Source: Streptomyces sp. B21-105
GTDB taxonomy: Bacteria; Actinomycetota; Actinomycetes; Streptomycetales; Streptomycetaceae
DNA length: 64,000 nucleotides
NCBI RefSeq assembly: GCF_036898465.1
Contig: NZ_JARUMJ010000001.1
Span: 4,588,001 to 4,652,000 of the forward strand
Direction: 5' to 3'
Part shown: positions 44,179-52,659 of the stretch, piece after piece
Numbering within the stretch: the stretch's first letter is position 1
Layout: each line of letters starts with the position of its first letter
Position numbers and translations under genes: made by a program
Notes under the pieces: generated by a model
Seen by the model: only the letters and a program-made list of their open reading frames with translations
Databases searched by the model: none
Told to the model about the DNA's origin: nothing

Positions 44179-44204
44179 CCGTGCCCACGAGCGCAGGGGC
44201 ACGG
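44179..44204 (+). terminator. hairpin between DUF2637 gene and mobC
   Basis: CCGTGCCC pairs with GGGCACGG across a 10-base loop, followed by GGGTTGTG. A direct repeat GAACCGATCG occurs on either side of it (about 44141 and 44249), the second just before the mobC start; it may be a regulator site. Confidence 0.6.
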
Positions 44205-44257
44205 GGGTTGTGCACAGCGAACGCATCCGGCACCAGCACCCCACGGAGAACCGATCG

Positions 44258-44911
44258 ATGCACAACCGGCACCACGAACCCCCATCGCACCGGCAGGAGA
44301 TGATCACCACTCCAGCCACAACCGCGCCAGCAAGGTATCCCGCTGGACCGTCCAAGGACGGCCGCAACGGGGAAGTCTCCGCCCCGAGGGTGGCGGAGGA
44401 CCTCGGGCGCCAGGGGGCACCCGAGGGGGAACAGATCGCCGACACCGCCGCCGCCCAGCTGCCGCGCGCTGCCGAAGCCGCCGCGCTGCACCGTGTCGCC
44501 CGCCGCCGCCAGCCCGACCCGAACGGCCAGCGCAAGCAGCGTGTCGACGCCCGCTACAGCGTCGACGAGAAGACCGAGATCCTGCGCATGGCCCGGTCGC
44601 TGAACATCGCCAGCGCCCACTATGTCGGCGCTGTCGTCATGGCCCACGTCCAGGGCGACCTCGCCCTGCCCGGCCAGCGAACCCCGCTCGACGACTACAT
44701 CGACGAACTGACCGCCCTGCGCAGCGAGGTCGCCAAGATCGGCCACAACATCAACCAGATCGCCAAGAAGCTCAACTCCGGCGGCCATCCACAGCCTGGG
44801 GATACCGCCGTCCTGGCCCAGGCCGAACGCACCCTGACCGCGGTCGGCGCCACCGTCCGCCACATCGCCACAGCCGCGAACCAGGCCGTCACCAAGAAGG
44901 CCGCCCGATGA
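44258..44911 (+). CDS. mobC: MobC-like relaxosome accessory protein
   Basis: 217 residues. The C-terminal half has the MobC pattern: an Arg-rich ribbon-helix-helix-like part (RYSVDEKTEILRMARSLN) and the motif IGHNINQIAKKLNSGG that marks MobC. MobC helps the relaxase nick at oriT. ATG 44258 has GGAG nine bases upstream. The relaxase start overlaps its stop (ATGA), as in most MobC-relaxase pairs. Confidence 0.9.
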   Translation: MHNRHHEPPSHRQEMITTPATTAPARYPAGPSKDGRNGEVSAPRVAEDLGRQGAPEGEQIADTAAAQLPRAAEAAALHRVARRRQPDPNGQRKQRVDARYSVDEKTEILRMARSLNIASAHYVGAVVMAHVQGDLALPGQRTPLDDYIDELTALRSEVAKIGHNINQIAKKLNSGGHPQPGDTAVLAQAERTLTAVGATVRHIATAANQAVTKKAAR

Positions 44912-46606
44912 TCGCGAAGATCCGCAGCGGCAAGGAAACCGCCGGACTGATCCGCTACCTGTTCGACACGAAGAAGGCCAAGGACCACACCGACCCCCAT
45001 CTGGTCGCCTCCTGGGACGGCTTCGCCCCCGACCCCGGCCGCGCCGACGACTTCGACGCCACCAGGAAGCTCCTCGTGGCCGACCTCGACCTGCACGTCA
45101 AGCAGGCCAGACGGCTCGGCCGCGCGCCCGAGCAGCACGTGTGGCACTGCTCGATCCGCGCCGCCGAGAGCGACCGCATCCTCAGCGACGAGGAGTGGGC
45201 CGACATCGCCCGCCGCGTCGTCGCCGCCACCGGCATAGCACCGCAAGGCGATCCGGACGGCTGCCGCTGGGTCGCGGTCCGTCACGCCCCCGACCACATC
45301 CACATCGCCGCCACCAAGGTCCGCGCGGACCTGCGCACCGCACGCCACTGGAACGACTACCTCACCGCTCGAGAAGGAATACGGCCTGTTCCAAGTGGTC
45401 CGCGGAGACCGCACCGCTGCGAAGCGGACCACCCGTGCCGAGCAGGAGAAGGCCCGCTGCGCCGGCCAGGACAAGCCCGCCCGCGAACGGCTGCGCACCA
45501 CCGTGCGCACCGCCGTGGCCGCCGCCACCAGCGTGGAGGAGTTCGTCCACCTGCTCAACCACCTCGACGGCGTACTCGTCGAGATCGTCCACTTCCCCTC
45601 GGGTGACGTGCGCGGCTACAAGGTCGCCAGCGAAGACACCACCACCGCCGACAACGAGCCCGTCTGGTTCTCCGGCTCCGAACTCGCCCCGGACCTCTCC
45701 TTCCCCAAGATCCAAAAGCGCCTGGAGAGCATCGACCCACAGCCCGCCGACCAGCCAGGCCGGCGCAGGCCCAACCCTTGGCACCAGGCCACCGCCGCCG
45801 CCGAACGCATCCCCCACCACCTCGACCAGACGGACGACGAAGCCTCCCAGGCCCACCTCGCCGCCTTCGGCGAAGCCCTCGACGCCCTCCCCCTCCTCGC
45901 ACCCCAGCCCCTGCGCCCCCAACTCCGAGAGGCAGCGACCGCGTTCGAGCGCGCCACCCGCTCCCGCATCATGGCCGAACACCACCACGCCCGCGCACTG
46001 CGCGGCACCGTACGCGCCATGCTCCGCGAGCCCGCCCCCAAGGACGGCGCCGTCCTGGCGATGTTCCTGGACGCGGCGATCCTCGTGGTCCTTGCCGCTG
46101 CCCGCTGGCACCAGCTCCGCCACCACGACCAGCAGGTCGCCGCCGCCCAGCAGACACTGCTCCACCTCCAGGCCGCCTACGACCAAGCCGCAGCCGCACC
46201 CCTGGCCACTCTCGCGCAGCGCCAGCCACCCCAGCAGGCCGTGGAACGGCAGATCCGCCGCCTACGCCAAGTCGTGCCCGAGCACGCCGAGCAGATCATC
46301 GAAGACCCCGCTTTCGCGGCTCTCACCACCGCTCTCGCCGAGGCAGAAGCAGCAGGACACGACCCGGAACGGCTCCTCCAGCAGGTCGCCGACCAGCGGG
46401 CCCTGAACGACGCCCGCCGCCCCGCACGAGTCCTGGCCTGGCGCATCCAACGCCTCAGCGAAAGGCCGGCACCCAGCGCACAAGCCCGCGCAGCACAAGC
46501 CCACAGCCCAGCCCGGGCCGACAGCGCAGCACAGCGACCCGACACCCCACAGCACACGCCCTCTGCCGCCCCGGCCCCGCAGCCGTCACAGGCACGGCGG
46601 CGCTGA
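44908..46606 (+). pseudogene. relaxase/mobilisation nuclease, frameshifted
   Basis: The N-terminal part (44908-45369) is a MobA/VirD2-type relaxase with a Tyr-containing GLIRYLF segment and the metal-binding HAPDHIHIAATKV (HxxDHxH type). At 45370 the frame breaks: NDYLTA is followed in another frame by EKEYGLFQVVRGDR, which would follow after about ten more residues in related relaxases. The missing stretch suggests a deletion of roughly 20 bases. The C-terminal frame continues unbroken to 46606 (helical, about 410 residues). Unless the reading is a sequencing error or the two halves work as separate proteins, the element cannot mobilise itself. Confidence 0.8.
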
Positions 46607-46895
46607 TCACGACCGCACGCACGGCCTGGGAGTGTCCCGTCCCGTCATGGGTGTGTGGGCCATGACCGGGGCGCGGCAGTGGGTCTTTCGGAGCTCAAGG
46701 TGCGGCAGGGCTGGCAGGGCAAGGGCTGAGCCCGTCGGTGAACGCGTGCCCACCTTGCCCAAGAGCCCTCACGACACATCCGTCCGAGGCAACCGGCGCC
46801 GCCGTCCCCGGCGCTCACGCACCAGCGGCGACCAGCGCAGTGAACGACTCCAGCCGCTGGCGCTGACCGGCGGAAAAGGGCGAAACATAGCCAAC

Positions 46896-46922
46896 GATCG
46901 CCGGTTGGGCAAACCGGCGATC
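46896..46922. promoter_or_regulatory. 11-bp palindrome, copy 2
   Basis: GATCGCCGGTT-N5-AACCGGCGATC, the same arms as at 40690. ACATAGC lies just upstream, and CTGACC is 17 bases before CATAGC, so a promoter with an operator covering +1 is possible. It lies in the 370-base gap between the relaxase and the gene at 46977, in which I see nothing else apart from GC-rich leader. Confidence 0.6.
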
Positions 46923-46976
46923 CGCCGGGCCATTGATGCCTGCACCCACCCGACTCCCGTACAGGGGAGCACCCGT

Positions 46977-47288
46977 ATGCCCGAAACCGACATCCGATCC
47001 CGACCCCGACCCCGACCCGACATCGTCGCCCTCCTGTGCGACGCGGACTTCAAGCGCCGGCCTGACACCAACGCCTACAGCCACCGCGACGGACGCCCGT
47101 TCAGCAAGGAGGAACAGGCCCTTGCCTTCACCGCCACCCGCGTCGAACTCGAAGAGGTGAGCGAACAGCTCACGCGGTACCGGGAATACCGCCGTACATG
47201 GAAGGAAGCGCCGGAAGCCTTCCAATGTTTCCTCGCCCCGTTCAAACAGCTCACCGAGAAGACGCTTACACCATCACAGGGGACGTGA
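46977..47288 (+). CDS. small hypothetical protein, possibly truncated
   Basis: 103 residues with GGGGAGC upstream of the ATG. The middle is helical and charged (DADFKRRPDTNAYSHRDG, then FTATRVELEEVSEQLTRYREY). No family recognised. The last few codons (after TEKTL) coincide with the border of the foreign island and its stop is at the IS30 remnant, so the natural C terminus may be lost. Confidence 0.6.
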   Translation: MPETDIRSRPRPRPDIVALLCDADFKRRPDTNAYSHRDGRPFSKEEQALAFTATRVELEEVSEQLTRYREYRRTWKEAPEAFQCFLAPFKQLTEKTLTPSQGT

Positions 47289-47475
47289 CCATCTTGCGGG
47301 GTCGGTTATTGATCGCCAGGGCGACGGCTTCGAGGTCCTCGGCGGACCACCGGGACAGGTCGGTGTCCTTCGGGAAGCACTGACGCAGCAGCCCATTCGT
47401 GTTCTCGTTCGTGGGTCGCTGCCAGGGCGAGTACGGATCGGCGAAGAAGACCTTCGTCCCGGTCTCGAATGTTGA
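47289..47475 (-). pseudogene. IS30-family transposase C-terminal remnant
   Basis: On the minus strand about 60 codons read as the end of an IS30-type transposase, including PYSPWQRPTNENTNGLLRQ (the catalytic Glu-Asn region), SRWSAEDLEAVA and INNRPRK. Both ends are cut: the protein normally continues TLGWKTP but here it breaks after RPRK, and the N-terminal two thirds are missing. It marks an old rearrangement at the edge of the island. Confidence 0.85.
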
Positions 47476-47511
47476 AAACCCCAAGTCCGGACGTGCCGTG
47501 CCGGACAAAGG

Positions 47512-47540
47512 CCGGGGTCGTGGTCCCACCACGACCCCGG
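47512..47540 (-). terminator. 13-bp perfect hairpin terminating the island's minus-strand operon
   Basis: CCGGGGTCGTGGT pairs perfectly with ACCACGACCCCGG across a 3-base loop, six bases after the stop of the gene at 47547 (minus strand). It is a clear intrinsic terminator for the ABC operon. Confidence 0.85.
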
Positions 47541-47546
47541 AGGGGG

Positions 47547-48104
47547 CTACGGCTTTCCGGAGGCTGTCATAGAACGGATGCCTGCGGCTGCCAGCAGCAC
47601 CGCTGTCAGGGCCCACGCTGGGATGCTGTTCGACGGATACAGGACCACAGCCCACCAGGCATGACTTCCTGCCGGGCCCCGTCCCGCGACGATGCTGGCG
47701 ATCAGCAGCATCATGCCCGCAGCGATCCCTGACGCGGTGTTGCCCACCTGGGCGATCAGGAGACCGACGCAGGTCAGCAGCATGACGTTGCGGGCGGTGT
47801 CGAAGCCTGTGATGTAACCCGCTGCCAGACACAGGGCGAAGGCGGACGCTACGAATGCCGCATCGATAGCGACGACAGGAACTGCAGCGGTCCGTTCGAT
47901 GTGGTCGGCGCGTCGGTTGAGGCAGTACAGGACCGCGGAAGACACCAGCAGGGGAGTGAAGTAGGCGAAGGGCGCGACGCCACTGCCGTTGAGAGCGGGC
48001 AGCTCGATACTGCTCGTTCCTGAAAGCTGGCATACCACGGCCATCAGGATGATCGCTCCAGCTGCGGTCCACCACTTCCGCACTGCTGTCACATAGAGTC
48101 TCAC
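47547..48104 (-). CDS. small multi-pass membrane protein
   Basis: 185 residues from a GTG overlapping the stop of the preceding gene (GTGA). About five membrane helices (for example AGAIILMAVVCQLSG, VVAIDAAFVASAFALCLAAGY, ALTAVLLAAAGIRS). No family recognised. It is the last gene of a four-gene minus-strand operon (secreted protein, ATPase, permease, this) and may be an accessory or immunity protein of the transporter. Confidence 0.7.
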   Translation of the reverse strand: MRLYVTAVRKWWTAAGAIILMAVVCQLSGTSSIELPALNGSGVAPFAYFTPLLVSSAVLYCLNRRADHIERTAAVPVVAIDAAFVASAFALCLAAGYITGFDTARNVMLLTCVGLLIAQVGNTASGIAAGMMLLIASIVAGRGPAGSHAWWAVVLYPSNSIPAWALTAVLLAAAGIRSMTASGKP

Positions 48105-49351
48105 TGCGCTCCCTGCAGCAGGCAGGCATGGTTGAGGACCTGCTGCGTGAACCAGGCGGACTGCTGCTTCACTGGCTTGTCGAGGACAGGACCCACGAGG
48201 CTCCACAGCTGCGGATCGGTTATCTGGCGTACCTCATCCTTGTCGCCTGCAACGGCAGTGGCCCATACGAGCTCTGGAGCGGACGGGCCTCCGCATGCCT
48301 GCTTCCCATGCTGGGCTGCAGTTCCTTCGACAGCCGATATCGCCATGACATCGCCAGCCGTTTGGTACTGGGCCTGCTGGTGAAGGGCAGGGAGTGCCCA
48401 GTGCAGCCGCCATACACCTGGCGCGAGTTTCACTGACGGCGAGAGGATCTCCATCCGCTTCGGTTGTGTGACGCCAGCGGCGACCAGGGCGTTGAGCGGA
48501 TCGCGGGTGCTGCGGCGGATCTGCGGGAGGTAAGAACGGTACTCCGGTGGCACACAGATCTGCGGGGCGGTGCCGGAACATACGGAATCAACTGCACGGC
48601 CCCTTGACGGGTTGCTGAAGCCCCATCCGCTGACTGCGGCATGTCCGACAAGGAGTGCTGCTGCGACGACCGCTGCGCCGGCGGGGAAGAAGATACGGCG
48701 GGAGCCGATATGGGTGAAGAGCCATGCGACAGCTATGAGACAGCCGGTGAAAATCCATGGCACGAAGTAAATCTCGGGCTGGTGGACATCGGTAATGGTG
48801 GATGTTCCGTCGATGAACCCGCCGAGGTGCCTCAGCCATGCGTTGGACATGGCATGTGGCATCGTCAGCCAGGCCCAGCACAGGGCTGCTGCTGCTGGTG
48901 CGGCAATACTTCGGGGAAGACGTCCGCCGGCGTACCAGCCGATCACGGCCCACTCGGTAGGAACGATGATCATGTGTGCCAGTGCGGTCCATCCGGCACC
49001 GGAAGGAAATACTCCGGTATTGATTCGTGCCAGTACGACGGCGAAGACAAGAAGTGCGGCTCCTAGAGCGGCGGCAGGAGCACCGATGAACAGGATCAGC
49101 GACCATCGTGACCGTGCGGATGCGGTCAACATGGGGCGTATGTGTCGCATCCGCCCCGAGTCCCATGCGGCACATGCGGCGACGGCCGGGGCGACTGTGG
49201 CCAGAGCGTAGATCGTGCTCTCGCCCGACTCGACTCCGTAGTGGGATGGAACGGTGGAAACCGCACTCTGCATGTACAGGTACACGAACAGGGCGGCCGG
49301 CAGGATGACCCATAGGGCCGCCGAACGACGCAACTGATGCCAGAGGATCAC
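48101..49351 (-). CDS. membrane protein, probable ABC transporter permease
   Basis: 416 residues. About six membrane helices in the first 250 residues, then an extracellular domain of about 150 residues with Cys pairs (SVCSGTAPQICVP, ACGGPS, NHACLL). The start overlaps the ATPase stop (ATGA). The layout (ATPase, large permease with an ectodomain) fits export or self-protection systems of peptides. GC content and codon use are visibly lower than in the chromosomal genes. Confidence 0.75.
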   Translation of the reverse strand: MILWHQLRRSAALWVILPAALFVYLYMQSAVSTVPSHYGVESGESTIYALATVAPAVAACAAWDSGRMRHIRPMLTASARSRWSLILFIGAPAAALGAALLVFAVVLARINTGVFPSGAGWTALAHMIIVPTEWAVIGWYAGGRLPRSIAAPAAAALCWAWLTMPHAMSNAWLRHLGGFIDGTSTITDVHQPEIYFVPWIFTGCLIAVAWLFTHIGSRRIFFPAGAAVVAAALLVGHAAVSGWGFSNPSRGRAVDSVCSGTAPQICVPPEYRSYLPQIRRSTRDPLNALVAAGVTQPKRMEILSPSVKLAPGVWRLHWALPALHQQAQYQTAGDVMAISAVEGTAAQHGKQACGGPSAPELVWATAVAGDKDEVRQITDPQLWSLVGPVLDKPVKQQSAWFTQQVLNHACLLQGAQ

Positions 49352-50094
49352 CGGGATCCTCCTTCGAGGACAGCAGTGTAGGCGTCTTCCGCGGCACGTT
49401 CCGAGTGGACCTGGGTGCCCGAACGGGCGAGAAACGAAGCCACGGGTCCGCTGAACAGGACCCTTCCCCCATGAAGGACCACGACGTCGCTGAAGGCTTC
49501 GCTGATGTCGGCGATGTCATGGGTGGAGACGATCACATGCGTTTCGTTCCGCAGCGACGCGATGAGCTGAAGGAAAGATCTTCGCTGCTTCGGGTCGAGT
49601 CCTACGGTGGGTTCGTCAAGGAGTAGGACCTTGGCACGGTGGACGAGGGCCTGAGCGATTGCGACACGCTGCTGCTGTCCGCCAGACAGATCACTGACCT
49701 TCCGGTCCGCCTGCCTACCAAGCCCTACACGTTCCAGCGCCTCACCAGATGCGCTCGAGGCGTCGCGCTGCGTCATGCCCTTGAGCCATCCCGCGTAGGT
49801 GACGTGTTGCCGGCAGGTCATCCCCGAGAGGAACGAAGGCTTCTGCGGGAGCCACGCCACTGATGCGCGGTAGGCCGCGGACTGTTTGCGGTTCCACGGG
49901 CTCAGGCCGTCGAATGTCACGTCTCCGGACCGTGGGCGCAGTGCGCTCGCGCCGAGCGACAGCAGTGTGCTCTTGCCTGCTCCATTGGGTCCGAGGAGAA
50001 CGGTGGCTCCAGAAGTGAAAGCAAGGTCAAGGCTCTGGATGACGTCATCACCTCCTCGATAGCGGAAGGTGCAGTCGCGGAAGGTGAGAGTCAT
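49348..50094 (-). CDS. ABC transporter ATP-binding protein
   Basis: 248 residues. Walker A GPNGAGKST, signature LSGGQQQRVAIAQ, Walker B LLLDEPTVG and His in VSTHDIADISE. Pairs with the membrane proteins at 48101 and 47547. It is 64 bases downstream of the secreted protein gene on the same strand. Confidence 0.92.
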   Translation of the reverse strand: MTLTFRDCTFRYRGGDDVIQSLDLAFTSGATVLLGPNGAGKSTLLSLGASALRPRSGDVTFDGLSPWNRKQSAAYRASVAWLPQKPSFLSGMTCRQHVTYAGWLKGMTQRDASSASGEALERVGLGRQADRKVSDLSGGQQQRVAIAQALVHRAKVLLLDEPTVGLDPKQRRSFLQLIASLRNETHVIVSTHDIADISEAFSDVVVLHGGRVLFSGPVASFLARSGTQVHSERAAEDAYTAVLEGGSR

Positions 50095-50158
50095 GGAGGA
50101 CCTTTCTGGGCGCCGGGCCCTGCCGCATGGTGTGCAGCGGGGCCCGGCGAGGTACCGA

Positions 50159-50587
50159 TCAGTAGTAGACGGCCACCGACTGGACCGTCACGGGAGCGTA
50201 GACGTTGGACCCGTAGTCGATCACGAAGTAGTAGTCACCGCTGCCGTGGCCGTCCCACGTGGCACTCGATGTGGCACCGGAGTTGAAGCAGTTGGTGAAG
50301 TTCGCGTTCGTGTACTTCGGGTCAGGCCCGAAGGTGTCCTTACGCAGCATCACGCCCACGGCTTTGGGGAGGCCGCCACCTCTGTTGCAGCTGGTGAACT
50401 TAATAGTCGTGGAACCGCCGTTGTCGGTCCAGCGACGTGACTCGAAGTCATTGCCAGCGCTGGTGATGTGACTGGTCCAGGATGACGCCTGAGCGGGCAC
50501 CGCGAGAACGCCGACAGCTGCCGCCGCTGCCGCGGTACCGATGATCATGGCGCGCTTGCCTGCGCGGGTCATCGTTGAGCCGGTCAT
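50159..50587 (-). CDS. small secreted protein, candidate bacteriocin-like product
   Basis: 142 residues. A classic signal peptide (Arg/Lys, then a long Ala/Val run) ends in VPAQA, leaving a 107-residue mature chain starting SSWTSHI. Two cysteines (in TSCNRGG and TNCFNSG) and many Gly/Ser/Thr/Tyr suggest an extracellular beta-rich domain with one disulfide. No family recognised. Its position directly in front of an ABC ATPase and two membrane proteins resembles bacteriocin-plus-immunity cassettes; that is inference. RBS GAAAGG; a palindrome lies at the promoter. Confidence 0.75.
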   Translation of the reverse strand: MTGSTMTRAGKRAMIIGTAAAAAAVGVLAVPAQASSWTSHITSAGNDFESRRWTDNGGSTTIKFTSCNRGGGLPKAVGVMLRKDTFGPDPKYTNANFTNCFNSGATSSATWDGHGSGDYYFVIDYGSNVYAPVTVQSVAVYY

Positions 50588-50610
50588 GAAATGACCTTTC
50601 TGTAGGGCGA

Positions 50611-50625
50611 GTTGACATCGTCAAC
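50611..50625. promoter_or_regulatory. palindromic operator candidate upstream of the secreted protein gene
   Basis: GTTGAC-N3-GTCAAC lies 24 bases before the start codon of the minus-strand secreted protein gene, in an AT-rich stretch. It would overlap the promoter of the whole four-gene operon. The element ends of the island are close by, at about 50640. Confidence 0.6.
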
Positions 50626-50788
50626 CTCATCAAACCCTAGAAACTGCACAGGATGAATGTAGATTCTCATGTGATGGTGATCTCATATGTGACTGAGTGT
50701 TCGCTTTGACTCCACGATCGTTCGCGTGTATCCGCACGCCGCCGTCGGGGCCCGTCAAGAGAGGAGCAGGCAGGCGAGCCGACCGCCC

Positions 50789-50900
50789 ATGTCCTATGAG
50801 CGGCAACGGCAGTTGGTGGCGGGGTGGAACTTCGATATTCAGCAGCGCCCGACAGCGGATGGCTACACGTACACGCTGCCGTTGAAGGCCAAGGGTCTGA
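50789..50900 (+). pseudogene. 5' fragment of the RHS toxin gene upstream of IS1380
   Basis: This frame reads QRPTADGYTYTLPLKAKGL and stops making sense at 50900, where the IS begins. When 50900 is joined to 52664 (removing the IS and one copy of the 4-base flank) the frame continues as AKGL-KVKQQADGSLLF, which matches the usual N-terminal region of DNRLRE/RHS proteins. No signal peptide precedes it, so more of the 5' end is missing, probably removed when the island next to it was acquired. Confidence 0.75.
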
Positions 50901-52659
50901 CCTCGATTCTTCACTGGCGGTGTGACGCCGGTCGGCTCGGCGACTTGCCCGTAATATCCCCTGCCGTTCGAGGATGGGCCGTCGCGTGACGCTGCGGGGC
51001 GTCGGGTTCCACGGGCCCGAGGGTGCTGCGGGTTCCCTCCTCTCCGGTGTCGTTGGGGCGGGGCCGGTCGTCAGGTGTCGGCCGGGAGGCCGGTTGCGTG
51101 TCGCCAGGCGGTGGCGAACGCGGGTGCCCAGGGCCAGGTGCGGTCGAGGTGCAGGGTGCGCCGGCGGGCGTGGGTGGTGAGGCGGGCGGGCAGGTGATAG
51201 AGCTTCGTCCGGATTGTCTCCGGTTCGGCGGCGGCGAGTTCGGGTTCGTCGTGCAGGAGGAGGAGTCGGGTCCAGGCGTCGAGGTCGGCGGCGAGGGTGG
51301 CGGCCAGCATCCAGGCGGCGTTGAGCTGGAAGGACTTGGAGGGCAGTAGCCCGAGCCCGACTCTCTTGATCGCTTTGATGCGGTCCTCGACCTCGGCGTG
51401 ATCACGGTAGAGAGCGTCGACGAACCACACCTGTCCGGAGCCTGGGACCCCGGAAAGCCCCTGGTGGGTGGGGATGTTCGTGGCGACGATCTGGTAGCGC
51501 CAGCCGGTGCGCTGCTCGAACGCGGTCAGCTTCTTCAGGTCGCGGCGCGAGGGTTTGACCCGGCGCACGATCAGCCGTGTCCCCTCGGGCCAGCCGGTCA
51601 GGTCGCGGACCCCGGTCAGCTCGGCGACCTGGTAGGTGACCTTCTCCCCGTCCGGGCCCTTGATCTCGTGGACCTCGCCGTCCTGGCGCAGCGCGTCACT
51701 CCACACGTCCGCGGGCAGCAGTGCGATCGCTCTCTCGTCGGCGGTGTTGATGGCCCAGCCGGTGATCCAGCGCACCCGGCGGCGGCTGGTGGTCAGCGCC
51801 TGCAGATGCTCAAGGAGGCCATGACTGAAGGCCGCGCCGTCGATCCGGATCAGCAGCTTCGACCACAGCGGCAGCGGGAGCTGGTGCAGGGCTGCCGCGA
51901 GGACGCTCTTGTGGTCGGCGATGTCGTTGGCCGCGGCGTTGCCCGGCCGCAGCAGCATCGTCACGCATTCGCGGGTGTTGGCCAGCCAGGCTCCCAGCGG
52001 GTGATGCCCGTAGCTGCCCTTGAACGTGCCGGCCGCGCCGTCCTTCTTGCTGGTGCAGGTCACGAGGGTGGCGTCGAGATCGAGGACGTACCAGTTGGTG
52101 AGCTTGCGCCCGCATACCGAGATCCAGGGAAACCCGCCGGGGCGCAGGGCGAGCAGCGTCCACACCCCACGCCGTATCACGGCACGGACGCGCTCCACCC
52201 GGGCTGCGACCGGGCCGTCGATGGCTTCCAGCGTGCGCCACAGGGTGCTGTCCGAGACCGGACAGGGGAACAACGGCCGCCAGTGATGCTGCAGTTGCTC
52301 GGCCTGCAGGATGTTCCTCGCGCCGAGGACGATCGCGCAAGCCAGCTGGACAAGGGCCATCCCGCGATCCCGCCACCCCGGCCCGACGCCCTGCGGCAGC
52401 GCGGCGGTCAGGGCCCGGGTCAGCCCGACGCGGTCCGCTATCCGGCGCAGCAGCACCACGCCCGCGTGCCCGACCAGGTTCTTGCCGTCGGCCCGCACGA
52501 CGAGCCGGTGATTCCATTCGGTAGCCTGCACCTGTCGGGTGCCCCCACTCTGCGACGTTCTTGATCTAGGAAATCCAGATCATCGCAGGTCAGGGGCACC
52601 CTTCTGCTGTCAGGTCGTCACATCGCTGGCGGACGGCCCTCGTAGCTGAATACACGAGG
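50901..52659. mobile_element. IS1380-family insertion sequence
   Basis: About 1.76 kb. Terminal inverted repeats are CCTCGATTCTTCA at the left and CCTCGTGTATTCA (read inwards) at the right, 10 of 13 matching. Flanks are CTGA (50897-50900) and ATGA (52660-52663), a 4-bp target duplication with one mismatch, the length usual for IS1380. Removing it restores one open frame through the RHS gene. Its transposase is intact. Confidence 0.8.
51071..52531 (-). CDS. IS1380-family transposase
   Basis: 486 residues, GTG start. DDE transposase of the IS1380 type: VLDLDATLV (first Asp), LLIRIDGAAFSHGL (second Asp) and VEDRIKAIK (Glu region), with the family's KLYHLPARL segment near the end. Full length, without frameshift, so it may be active. 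Confidence 0.93.
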   Translation of the reverse strand: MQATEWNHRLVVRADGKNLVGHAGVVLLRRIADRVGLTRALTAALPQGVGPGWRDRGMALVQLACAIVLGARNILQAEQLQHHWRPLFPCPVSDSTLWRTLEAIDGPVAARVERVRAVIRRGVWTLLALRPGGFPWISVCGRKLTNWYVLDLDATLVTCTSKKDGAAGTFKGSYGHHPLGAWLANTRECVTMLLRPGNAAANDIADHKSVLAAALHQLPLPLWSKLLIRIDGAAFSHGLLEHLQALTTSRRRVRWITGWAINTADERAIALLPADVWSDALRQDGEVHEIKGPDGEKVTYQVAELTGVRDLTGWPEGTRLIVRRVKPSRRDLKKLTAFEQRTGWRYQIVATNIPTHQGLSGVPGSGQVWFVDALYRDHAEVEDRIKAIKRVGLGLLPSKSFQLNAAWMLAATLAADLDAWTRLLLLHDEPELAAAEPETIRTKLYHLPARLTTHARRRTLHLDRTWPWAPAFATAWRHATGLPADT

